Assembly (NCBI RefSeq): GCF_963675165.1
Contig: NC_087386.1
Coordinates: 484,931-548,930 of the forward strand
Origin: Halichondria panicea
Lineage: Eukaryota; Porifera; Demospongiae; Suberitida; Halichondriidae
Direction: 5' to 3'
DNA: 64,000 nt
Numbering within the stretch: position 1 is the first letter of the stretch; each line of letters opens with the position of its first letter. Position numbers and translations under genes: made by a program. Of this stretch, positions 44,701 through 56,133 are shown piece after piece. The notes under the pieces were generated by a model. That model was not told the origin of the DNA. It saw only the letters and a program-made list of their open reading frames with translations, and made no database searches.

Positions 44701-45449
44701 AATCACCTGAGCTAACGGAACAGAAATCCACCGAACTAAAAGGACAGAAATCTACTGAGCTAGAAAGACAGAAATCGCCTGAGCTAACGGAACAGAAATC
44801 CACCGAGCTAGAAAGACAGAAATCGCCTGAGCTAACAGAACAGAAATCCACCGAGCTAAAAGGACAGAAATCTACTGAGCTAGAAAGACAGAAATCGCCT
44901 GAGCTAACGGAACAGAAATCCACCGAGCTAAAAGGACAGAAATCTACTGAGCTAGAAAGACAGAAATCGCCTGAGCTAACGGGACAGAAATCTACCGAGC
45001 TAAAAAGACAGAAATCGCCTGAGCTAACGGGACAGAAATCCACCGAACTAAAAGGACACAAATCTACTGAGCTAAAAAGACAGAAATCGCCTGAGCTAAC
45101 GGGACAGAAATCCACCGAGCTAAAAGGACAGAAATCTACTGAGCTAAAAAGACAGAAATCGCCTGAGCTAACGGGACAGAAATCCACCGAGCTAAAAGGA
45201 CAGAAATCTACTGAGCTAAAAAGACAGAAATCGCCTGAGCTAGCAGGACGGAAATCCACTGAACTAAAAGGACGGAAATCCACCGAGCTAACAGGACAGA
45301 AATCCACCGAGCTGAAAGGACAAGAGACCAACGATCACCGGCTCAGTGGTGAAGAGACCAACGATCGCCGGCTCAGTGGTGAAGAGACCAACGATCGCCG
45401 GCTCAGTGGTGAAGAGATTCTTAACATTTCTTCCTTGACTTATCATTAA
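41741..45449 (+). CDS. AK5-like adenylate kinase with a ~670-residue KSP-type repeat tail
   Basis: Exons are 41741-41812, 41933-42194, 42340-42623, 42841-43032 and 43203-45449, giving about 1018 residues. The N terminus is a RIIa/DPY-30-like docking segment (AKAYLYGNNIPVLFESLMTA, EDPVIFLETCLAKV), as in AK5. The kinase domain starts at the P-loop GGPGSGKGT and has ISAGDLLRNEV, GFLIDGFPR and the LID-side LLQRSTTSGRVDDN. Exon 5 closes the domain (DASGSVDEVYSKVQALL) and runs straight into about 84 eight-residue units of three kinds, STELKGQK, STELERQK and SPELTEQK. Three ten-residue EETNDRRLSG-like units and a short end follow. An active AMP/ADP phosphotransferase is likely. The docking segment and tail suggest anchoring to a cytoskeletal structure such as the axoneme (inference). 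Confidence 0.88.
43296..45330 (+). repeat. In-frame 24-bp coding tandem array
   Basis: About 84 units of 24 bp inside the adenylate kinase last exon, organised as 48- and 72-bp higher-order blocks. The opposite strand is also open for over 700 codons because the unit length is a multiple of three and lacks reverse stops. That antisense frame is not a gene. Confidence 0.97.
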
Positions 45450-45657
45450 TAATAATAATAGCATCAGTCATCAGGCGTAGAAACTTTGTAGAGAGTTTTA
45501 CACATTGAAACATCATCAGTGTTTTTAATACCATTATGATGTGTATACATTATTCATGACAAAACAGCAATTGTTATTTATTGATAATAGTAATTATACA
45601 CGTATGCGCACATAATAGTATTTTTATTTAACGTCCAAAGAAGTTTCATGGTTTAGT

Positions 45658-48000
45658 TCATTTCTTCTTTTGAGCGAATCTCTCCTTAGCTCCGAGCACT
45701 TTTCCTTGGACCTCCTCGGATATACTGCCAAACACTGCCGAGGGTATGGTCTGTGTTTGCAGAGTAACTTCCTCGACCACACCCCCTTCTTCCTCGTCGC
45801 TATCCCCGAGGTTGATCTCATCAGGATTGGCCGAGACCCGGGCCAGCTCCTCCATCTCCGCTGATGCATCGTCACTCCTACACAAGACAATAACACATTA
45901 GATAATCGTTGGAATTAACACATAAGTACGACTTAATAAGGCCACCATAAATAATTATAATTATAATTATACCATTGCTGAATTGGCTGCAACCACACGT
46001 GGATTAGGGCCGCGACAAAATTTTGGATTGAAACACATCATTTGAAACGAATTTTTCTAAGCTTTCAGAAAATCCTAAAATTTTTGACATTGGATCAACT
46101 GTACTCAAGTTATGGCAGTTGAAAGACCACCCCCCCCCCCCCCCCCCTCCGTTTGATCAATGATTTTGGGAATCTTTCAACTGCCATAACTTGAGTTCTG
46201 TGGATTGAAAATCAAAAATTTTAGGTTTTTCTGAAAGCTTAGAAAGAGACCTTTCAAATAGTACCATCAAAGTTGATATTCGAGAGATAAAAGTATTTTC
46301 TAATTTAGCCGTACCATGGATTATAGCCCATGGTCCGAGGCCGGAAAATGACAATTAGGCCGCAACGAAATTTTGGATTGAAACACATCATTTGAAACGA
46401 ATTTTTCTAAGCTTTCAGAAAATCCTAAAATTTTTGACATTGGATCAACTGTACTCAAGTTATGGCTGTTGAAAGACCCCCCCCCCCTCCGTTTAATCAA
46501 TGATTTTAGGAATCTTTCAGCTGTCATAATTCAAAAATTTTTGGTTTTTCTGAAAGCTTAGAAAGAGACCTTTCAAATGGTACCATCAAAGTTGATATTT
46601 GAGAGATAAAAGTATTTTCTAATTTAGCCGTACCATGGATTATAGCCCATGGTCCGAGGCCGGAAAATTACAAATTAGGCCGCGACGAAGCTTTAGTTCT
46701 GTTGGTCCAATGAAGTTAATTTTATGCTTTTCTGAAAGCTTAGAGAGAGGCCTTTCAGATGGTGCATTAAAAGCAAAAGTATATTTTTGGCCTGATTTTG
46801 ACAAAATACCATGGGCTTATAGCCCACGGTCTTTTTCTGAAAATGGAAAATTTTGGCCCATTCTAAATTTGGGATTTGAGCATACCATCTGAACGGTCTC
46901 CTTCTAAGCTTTCAAAAAATCAGAAAATCGTTGAATTTGGACTGTCAGAACTCTAGTTACAGAGCCAACTCTAATACAGTACATTGTATGTGTAATATAA
47001 TAATTATGGTAGACCTATTAAGAAACACTATCCCCTGAGTAACCTACTTGACAAAGCTCATGGTCTTCTTGTGTGGTTGATCTCTAGTGGCCTCCTCTGC
47101 AATCTTCCTGGCCTGCTCCTCCAATAGTCTCATCTCATCCACACCCTCTCCAGTCACAGCTACGTCCTTCGAAGCAGACGCCAGCATCTGGGCTGACATG
47201 AAGTTCACCTACAATGGACGAGGAGGGGCAGTGATTAGTAGCCTACATGCTAAATATCTGCTAAGATGGTCTTTTAAACAGCAGAGAGGTTTTGTCTTAA
47301 TCACGCACCAGAAACAAAGTTCAGACGTACATTCCAGTACTGATATTACAGAAAACAAGTACACATAATTCAAACTGTACCTAGGCTACAATATCCTAAT
47401 AGCCCCTCCCACCCACACCACACACCCACCCACACACACCTGAGTGTTGAACTGTGCTTGTACACTCCTCTTTATCCTCAGCATCTCTCTAAACGTGTCC
47501 TCGTTGCCATGACGAACCTCAAACTGCTGCCACGCCTTCCAATACGACTTAGCTATCCGAGGGTCGCTCATTTGAGAGCCGTGACTGAAGACACCTCTAG
47601 CTCGATCAATCTCCCCTAACTTGATCTCCAGCTGAGCGTAGTTCATACACATCTCCCTGGGGGGTGGTATTAAGTACTGAACACTATTATACAATCACAA
47701 CTGACACACCTTGCTCTATCGTCTGGGAGGATCTCGATAGCTCTTTCATAGATCTCCCTGGTGTGTGTGATGCCAAACGCTTCAGCCGCTCTCTTTAGGT
47801 AAATGTTGAACATCTGCAAACACAAATACATACTTTGGTATACTGCAGAATTACATTGTAACGTACCTCAAACTGCTCGTCAGGGGTGACTGCTTTTGTG
47901 GCTCTGTCGTACACAGCCATCGCATGTCTGGCCAATCCATGGTCCTCCTCCAGCTGGGCATAGAGCAGGTACAGCGCTGTGTGTGTGTGTGTGAGGTGTG

Positions 48001-48053
<53 letters not shown>

Positions 48054-51000
48054 TGTGGGTTGTATAAGCTCACGTTTTGCAAACTTGGCCGGACAGCCGT
48101 CCAGCGCTTGCTCAAACAAGTCCCGAGCTCTCTCCAACTTCTTACCACCCTGCAAGCAATGGTAACTCTTCTTAAACAACAAGTCTGAGCAAGATGACAC
48201 ACCACTGTGTGCATGGCACTATCACTGCAATGAGTAGTAGCAGCAGCCTCAGGGACTTACGTATCGCTTGATGAACTTGGTGAGGTATGTGTTCCAAATG
48301 TCGTAGACGTGAGGCCACTTGAACAGAGACACTCCTCTCTCATACGCCTGCACAATAGGACATGATTATAAATGAATCATTTCTAAACCAGACATTTAGT
48401 GAATCAAATCCAAACTTTAAAGTAAATGGGATATCTCATCAGGTACATGTAACCAGTACTATAACTATAGAAGTATAAAATAGCTTCAATATGCATCTCT
48501 TTGTCAAGGTTAGCCAAGTAGAAGGAGAGCCCCACCATTAATAGCAGCACTACTAGTACTATGTAGCTCACCTTGAAACCCTCTTCAAAATATTTCTGCT
48601 CCTCAAGAAAGAGACCATAGTTGATGATAATTTGGGGAGTAGCTATCTTCAGGTCAATGATGCGATTGTACACTGCTTTGGTTGACTGTGTGTGCGTATG
48701 AGGGGGGGAGGGGTTACAGTGAATTAGAATGTACGTGGACCCAATTAAAAGTGTTAAGTTAAGCATGTCAGGTGATAGAGCTTACTTTCAGCTTCTCAAA
48801 AATGTTAAAACCACTGAAATTGGACCTTTTAAACACGAGTTATTTACCATCAAAGTTCACAACAAACTTTCTATGTAAATGGCAACTGGTCTACATGCTC
48901 CCACTCCTAGTTATCCCCGCCCCCTCACCTCGAATGTCCCCAGGCTCTCCTCCAGGTCAGCGTACATGGACCACACCTTGAGGGAACGAAACAGTCGATT
49001 CTGTACAGGCTCAGATTTGTCGTGATAAGCTGCTCTGCGGGCAGGCATGGCAGTGGCTCTACGCATCAGATGTAACGCCTTGTCGTACTTCCTGTGTGTG
49101 TGTGGGGGGGAGGGGCTAAGTCAGTAGATAGTGTATGTGGTATAACCAATACTATAGTGTCATGTGATTGTCATGTGACTCACTCGTGTCGTAGCTCCAT
49201 CTCAGTGTACTCACACCAGACTATAGCGAGGTCGTCCACCTGACGATACTGGACCTTGGAGGCCTTCTCAAATATGACCCTAGCCTGAGGAGAGCAGCAC
49301 AACCATCAACAGAGAACCACAAGTACAAAGGTCATGTAATACAGAATACCATTTCAGTGATACATCAAAGGTTTGTAAATAATTTATAACAAATATTGTT
49401 GGAAATTTATAGTCTATATATAATCTATAATCATCATGCAGTGACGTTATGAGGTGTGTGTGTGTGTACCTCTGGCAGCTGTCCATTGTCCTCATAGAAC
49501 TTGGCAAAGTTGACCCAGAGGGTGTGTGGCTTACCCACCGCCTTACTCACGTCCACCGTCTGCACTGCCTCCGTGTAAGTGTTGATGATCTGAGGAGGAG
49601 GGCGGAGGATAAGTATGTAGTAACTGTGTATACGCACAGTTATCCAGAGTTATTATCTCACACGTGAAAACAACACACACTCACACACACCACACACACA
49701 CACACACACACACCACACACTCACGTCTCGTGGTTTTCCCTCGTACAGTTTAACTCTCTTGAGCCACTCGTGAACATTGTGCGGGTTCTGTCTCAGCAGC
49801 ACACTAAGGGGTAACCAATGACAACCAGTCAACACACACACAACGATAAGCTCACCTGCTCAATAAGAACGGCCGTCGGTCCATCAACATCTCAAACCGT
49901 GCTAGTCTCAACTCCAGGTCAAGGTCATCTGAACAACAAAGGTTGTAAAATCAATAAGTTTATGCAAGAAAAGTAAGTTTGGAAAAATAGATGTACAGGT
50001 AGGTATAGGGCAAGCCGGAAACTTGTGGACGACGGCATAATATTATTTTGACACGGGCTACTGTTTTATACAGTAACTTAATGCTACGTGTACACTAGAC
50101 ACTGGGTTCTCTTAATTTAAAACAACTGGACTCTTTTCTCCAACTTGATACGTAGCTATGTCTTAGCAGTACTGACTAGAGCTATTCCCTCCACCGACCA
50201 TCATCAGATGCACCCATGTCAGCCGTAGTCTCCATCTTAGAGTTGATCATGCTCTCCTCAAACTGAGCGTACGCATCAAACACCTGCCCAAAGTCCCTCA
50301 CCGTGGTAACCGTCTGTATGGACTCCTCGTAGATGTCCCGTGCCTGTGTGGGCGTGTGTGTGTGTGTGGGAGGGGGTGATATAAGTGCACATGTAGCTTT
50401 TAAGAGTAAGGAAATGGATTTGTTTTCGGAGTATTTTTGAGGGTCCATACAACAATATTTATAATAAAGGGTAGGTAGTTCACCTTCTCAAAATGTCCTG
50501 ATCTGATGTAGTAGTCAGCCAGAGAGCACCACAGCTGTCCTATCATGTCAGTAAACCTTCTTATACCTCCACGAATGATAGGGTCCACCTTGAGACTGCT
50601 GATCTGTGTAATGGAGGGGAGAGCAATGACAACCACACCACTTGTGAAGGCAACCCTCCATTAACAAATCCCACAAAAACATTTGCAAAAAAATCAGAGA
50701 ATGTTGGCATAGTCACCTTGCCAGGGTTCTTGGAGATGAGTACACACAACTCCTGCCACAGCTGGTGCTTAGACTTGCCCTCCTTGGATATAAACTTCTC
50801 CTGTTATTAGGGAAATATCAATCATGATGTTACAATAATAGCAACGGACTTACATCATTGACAATCTCTGCCAGTTTAGTAGCTGCTTCGTTCAGTCGAC
50901 CGATGGAAATGAGGTATTCGACATAACTCTCACCATTCTCAGGGCTCAGCTGTGTGAGTGGGTGTGTGTGTGTGTTGTGTGAGGGTGTGTGCTGTGTGAG

Positions 51001-51953
51001 GGTGTGTGCCTCACTTTTAGAAATCTCCTATACACTCGAACAGCCATCTCCTGGATGTCATGACTCCTCACAAACTTGAGATAGAGAGGCCACACTCTCT
51101 TGTGCTGTGTGAGTGGTAGAGCCCTCAGGGCACGATCAAAGGTCCTCCTAGTACGAGTGATCTTGCACTGTTCCATCAGAAACTGGCAGTACTCGAGCCA
51201 AATACGAGGCATCTGCTCAGAGAGGGGGGGGGGGAGATAATACAGTGATGATCACTAAAGAATGAACTTTTGATAAATCTTTACACGCAATATATAATTA
51301 TACGAATTCTCTAATAATTAAGAAAAAATTTTTTTTACTATCCTCTTTTCAGGCTGAGAAAATTATGATTGCTAATTATTCCCTGGTCCTGTGCTTATTA
51401 TGGAACACTGAGGACTTTAGTATAATTATGATGTATCTATAGTAACTATTAACATGCCCACACAGTTTTATAGGAACAACTTTATATCCCAACTCGATGG
51501 ATGGCCGGGGTGGGGGACTGACCTTGTGCAAGAAGACCAGTGCCCTCTCGAAGGCGTTGTTAACCTCCTCATATGTAGAGTCAGTGATGCACTTGAGCTT
51601 CACCTGTCGTCTTCGCAGCTTGAGGTAACGGTACCAGAGCTTGTAGCTGAGTCAGCAGAAATTGAGCGAGTATGTAATAAAATTAATTAACATGTACCTT
51701 CCCGGCAGCTGCTTAAGAGCTCTCTCGTAGATGAGATTAATGACGGCCTTGGGAGCAGTGCTTTTGTGTTCAATGTAACGCAGCCAACATTTAATCTGGT
51801 AGGGGTGACGTAGGATCTCCTCCTCATGTGGTAGGTCACTCTCTTCCTATTAATGCACACCATGAATATGAACACGTACACAGGTTTGGATTGATCTGTA
51901 TGATGTTAGTTTCACTCACAAACATAAGATCTTTGGGGACCTCCATCTCATGC
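45658..51953 (-). CDS. XAB2: XAB2/SYF1 pre-mRNA-splicing factor (HAT-repeat)
   Basis: HAT-repeat scaffold of the Prp19-associated spliceosomal complex; also acts in transcription-coupled repair in animals. Twenty-one exons: 51953-51918, 51848-51698, about 51648-51523, 51212-51016, about 50950-50854, 50799-50719, 50604-50485, 50344-50199, 49928-49857, 49803-49724, 49590-49470, 49286-49185, 49093-48931, 48685-48571, 48350-48260, 48151-48074, 47979-47868, 47813-47710, 47657-47439, 47211-47050 and 45877-45658. Conserved blocks include YQIKCWLRYIEHKSTAPKAV, RTRRTFDRALRALPLTQH, LWCSLADYYIRSGHFEKAR, TYTEAVQTVD, ARDLFEQALDGCPAKFAK, FEVRHGNEDTFREMLRIKRS, and the acidic C terminus DEINLGDSDEEEGG, then IPSAVFGS. 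The start MHEMEVPKDLMFEESDLPHEE matches family spacing. Divergent from CCNB1IP1 (208 bp). Confidence 0.95.
45990..46975. repeat. Family-A repeat cluster in XAB2 last intron
   Basis: One complete copy (about 46165-46475) plus partial copies at 46000-46130 and 46500-46970, with C-rich linkers. The last copy is the most diverged (CATACCATCTGAACGGTCTC). The CCATGG-containing centres are preserved. Confidence 0.82.
47985..48050. repeat. (GT)n microsatellite at the XAB2 exon 17 acceptor
   Basis: On the coding (minus) strand this is a (CA)n run ending ACACAG, the 3' splice site. Confidence 0.9.
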
Positions 51954-52161
51954 ATACTGTCCGTAGTTCTAGCTTGATTCTTCAACACTACCTTCCCTGC
52001 ATATGCATGCAGCACAACTCAGTAATGTTAGTTAGGTAAAGATCGTTAACTCTCATTTTTCATTAGTTGTTCAGGATTCGTACTTATAATAATATTAGAA
52101 TGATCTTTACCCACTACTGTTTGCTGCAGAGCTCGAGCTAGAACTAGAACTAGAACTAGAA

Positions 52162-54764
52162 ATGGACGATGAATTGATTTGCAACTACAAAGACTGCAGG
52201 AAGAGGCTGAAAACATTTGCCTGGGTAAGGAACAATTCTACCCTCATATCCACACACTCATAATGCTCTCCTCCTCCTCCTGCAGGTGACCTCTTGTTCT
52301 CGTATCCAACACCACATGCCCTAGCAACTGAATAATTTCTCATGTGTTTGTGTGTTTGCATTATCCTTAACTGTTCCTAAGATGTGTTTTGTGAAACCGA
52401 TGGCTCTAGAGAGTTTGAGAAGCAGCAAGTCTGTCCAGCATGTAAGTTGATGTAGACAAGTGCTTGTAACCATGCAAACTATGGAACGCCGTTTGCGACA
52501 AAATTCAGGCAGAATGTGATAGGCGTGTGCATCCAATATAAAATCGATTTTTAAAGATCGATTTTTAATAATCGATTTTTTACAGTTGATTTTCGATTTA
52601 CACGTGAACGATCTTTGACAATCGATCTGATAATCGATTTTTGAAATTCGATTTTTGATAATCGATTATTGATAATCGATTATTGAAATTCGATTTTTGA
52701 TAATCGATTTTAGAACTGCTCTGAAGGTGGGCTGGGGGGGCCCCCTGTCTAAAGCTGTATCACGTGATACTATCCATTGAAGAAGCCACTATTCATGACT
52801 TCTATTCTATCTGGAATCACCGAACTCTTTCTCAGCTCTTTCTCTAAGCACACACAAGATGGCCAAATAAAACAGTGCTGGCGAGAAAGCATACAAAAAT
52901 GGGTGCACGAAGAAACTAAATAAGATAGCACCAACTGAGCAGTTCTAAAATTAATGATTTTTACTGTGACTTATGGCCTTCCTTTTTAATGGTTCCAAAA
53001 AACAATAATGTTTCGCTTTTCGTTATAGTCTATCATGTGAGATAGCTAAACCAAGCCAAGCTTTGATTCCAGGCTGCGGAGAAGGAGTTTGTGCATGTTC
53101 TGAGTTTCAAGGGCGGCCTAACTGTAGCCTTGAATCCATTTTAATCGGCCTGGATTCGAGGCTAGTATATCAATCAATTGCGATTTTTGTAATCGATTTT
53201 TAAAAATAGATTATCAAAAATCGAATTTCAATAATCGATTATCAAAAATTGAATTTCAAAAATCGATTATCAGATCGATTGTCAAAGATCGTTCACGTGT
53301 AAATCGAAAATCAACTGTAAAAAATCGATTATTAAAAATCTATCTTCAAAAATCGATTTTATATTGGATGCACACGCCTATCAGATTCTGCCTGACTTTT
53401 GTCGCAAACGGCGTTCCATAGCAAACAACTACTACCCTATAAATGCATGCACAAGTTAAGTAAACAGACCATTTCACTACCACTGTATGCACACACAGGT
53501 GACACAACTCTAACTGGTCAGTATGATATCGTCAAGTCTGAGCTGAAGCCAAGCGAAGAATATAAATCAGTAAGTACAATCCAGAATAATTCTTCATCAT
53601 TGTACCGTATAATTAATGTATACTAGATGATCCTTGCTGGGCAGAGACCTGAGATTATCATGGAGGTGTGCTCAAGAGCAATGTCATTCTGGACCTATCA
53701 GGTATTGCAATGCTCAGTCTATATATCATATCACATGATAATTATAGTGTGTATTGTATTGACCTAGACCCACTTGGAGAGAGCTTACCAGGAGTACCGT
53801 GCAACCAAGGCCACTGAGAAGGCCAAGCAACAAGAGAGCTATTACGAGCACATGTTGGCTGTCAACCAGTCAGAGGCAGCCTGTATCCTTGATACATTAA
53901 AATACCATTCCCATCTCAAACCATGACCCATGCATAGGCTAGGGTAGAACAGTGAAGTCAGAATATGTATAATTTTAATGTGGTGAATGTAATATAAAGC
54001 TCTCTACTAGTGTATTGAGTTGCCCTTGACAGTACGGTGCAGCACTCAAGACTCAGTTGGTTTGCATAAACAAGGAGCTGGAGGCTCTCAAGTCAAAACA
54101 CAGTGAGGCCTCAGAGAAGCTGCTCGAAAAAACAAGACAATATCAGAAACTTCAGGTAACGCATGTGTGACATACAGCTATGAGTTAGTACAGAGTTTTA
54201 ATCTAACATTTATCGTGTGTGTTTTCTGTCCTACAGGGAATGTATGAAGCCCTCAGGAGGTAACTAGAAGTTAAGCCATTAATTGTGTGTGGATTGTTAG
54301 TTGTTTCCACTAGACGCAACGTGACACCTGCCTCCTTTGAGGGAGAGGGGGAGAGAGTTACTCCACGAAGAATGGCCCTCAGGCAGTTTGAGATCCCACT
54401 AGGAAGTATTCCAGACAAGGAAGGTATGTGTGTGTGCAGTGTGTGTACTGTGTGATCGATAGTTTTGTTTGTGTAGCTTTTGTTCCCCGTGGTCTAAACA
54501 AGAAACAAGCACAAGGCCCCGCTGGTGAGTACCCATCAACTTGAATACCTCGCTATGATCCCACACACACACACACGTACACAGCTCCACTGTTTACTGC
54601 CGACCACAAAAACCACGCTCCAAAGCAGCAGCATCACGGCAAGAAAGTATGTTCCATTATTTGTGATCCTATAGCTACACTTGTCCCTACAGGGAAGAGG
54701 ACATGTACAGGAGAGCTACTTCATGGTGCACCATCAGAACACGCCCGGAGGCTCACTGTTTTAG
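52162..54764 (+). CDS. CCNB1IP1: CCNB1IP1/HEI10 RING-finger SUMO/ubiquitin ligase
   Basis: Meiotic crossover regulator of the ZMM/HEI10 group. Exons are 52162-52224, 52286-52301, 52382-52441, 53499-53569, 53627-53701, 53768-53882, 54043-54154, 54237-54259, 54314-54423, 54477-54524, 54585-54646 and 54693-54764. The RING is assembled from four exons: LICNYKDCRKRLKTFAW, VTSCSH, VFCETDG, and VCPAC, with all Cys/His positions kept. Then IVKSELKPSEEYKS, GQRPEIIMEVCSRAMSFWTY, a coiled coil (KELEALKSKHSEASEKLLEK) and a Pro/Arg-rich tail (RRMALRQFEIPLG) follow, as in animal HEI10. Exon 2 is only 16 bp and carries a RING Cys. Intron 3 hosts a 941-bp transposon-like element. AATAAA lies about 15 bp after the stop. 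Its presence implies HEI10-type crossover control. Confidence 0.92.
52480..53420. mobile_element. 941-bp foldback-type DNA element with ~230-bp TIRs and 6-bp TSD
   Basis: The ends read TATGGAACGCCGTTTGCGAC and its reverse complement. The inverted arms extend about 220-240 bp through dense ATCGATTTT/AAAATCGAT runs (52540-52715 against 53175-53365). GCAAAC occurs immediately outside both ends (52474-52479 and 53421-53426). The ~450-bp core has no transposase. Confidence 0.82.
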
Positions 54765-54976
54765 AGACAGCTGCAGCAAATAAACTATTTATTATGAGAA
54801 ATTATTACCAATCTCTATAATTATGCCTGTTGTCCAGAGGACTAACTCATTCCACGTTTATTTATTATTCAATGAATTTTTATGACAAGTCAAAAAATGA
54901 CATATTGGGAATACAGAATGAAATGAAATTCGTGGGTTGCAATTTTATGAAAGAATCAGAATTAAGGAATGTAGCT

Positions 54977-56092
54977 TCACAGAAGAACACACAGAGAACT
55001 AGTGACGTGGTTGGAGGGTTGTCTAGAGGCACCATCAGTCTCCTCTGTTGGTACACTGAGCTCCTCTGCCAGCTGCCTTCGGCGTTGCTGAGCTGTAGGG
55101 GACATTATACTAGCTATGCAATACGACCACTGACTGCAGCAGCTTACCTTGTGAATAAGTGCTTCTATCAAAAGAGACGATTGTTTCTGGCACACTGTAC
55201 GTAGAAGAAGGCAGCATCAGTTTACAGTTATAATTTTACTCTCTACAAACACATTAGCTCTTACCCGTCCAGTTGTTTACTGGGTTCTAACTCGACCTTG
55301 AACACAGCATGCACTGGTCTGTCATGAGAGGTCAGAGTGATGCACACACGTTACAAGTAGACTCCACACAATACACAAGTCTAACACTTACCTGTGATCT
55401 GAGATCTTCAGTTCAGAGCAGTTACTGTACCCACAGCCTGTGATTCCACTGCCATTCAGTGACTTGAACAAAATTCGATCCTATGAGGAAAAATGGTATT
55501 GCTAAACAAAACAAATGACTGCATGTGCTAGACTCACTGTCCACGAAGGAATTCTCTTCTTCTCTGAAGAGTCGTAAGTGTTTGAATTTGAGTCAAACTT
55601 ATAGGAGGGTGGGAAAGAGATAGGCTGCTCAGAGAACCCTTGAAATACATTGCCTGTAAGTACACAGTGAAACCTCTCTGTAATAGTAGCAACAGTCACA
55701 CCAACACTGTGCATGGTTGTAGAGGGGTCTGTTGAAACACACACAGTGTAGGGGCTTATAATACATGTAAACTGGCTGAGAGGGTGATCACATAGACAAT
55801 GTAAAGGTGTGGGTGTACACTTAATGTGTATTGTGAGTGTCTAGTGATACCTTGCAGTATCTCTCTTGTGAGTTGGTCCTTGAGTAAGAGTGCCTATATT
55901 CGTTATGGGAAAGGTATAATTAGTGAACTAGCTGTCTGTTTATATATACAGCTAGCTAGAGATAAGAAGACAAGGGGTACAACATTAGGATACCAACTAC
56001 TTCAAATATACTTTTAGGAATTGTAAAATAAGGAGTAGATATAAATGCTGTTGTACAAGTACAAACGAGTTACTTAAGCACACACACACACA

Positions 56093-56133
<41 letters not shown>

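Noticed and set aside
43142-45331. 729-codon open frame on the minus strand (FCSVSSGDFC-type repeats)
   Set aside because: Antisense shadow of the 24-bp adenylate kinase repeats; the plus frame continues a real kinase fold through proper splice sites.
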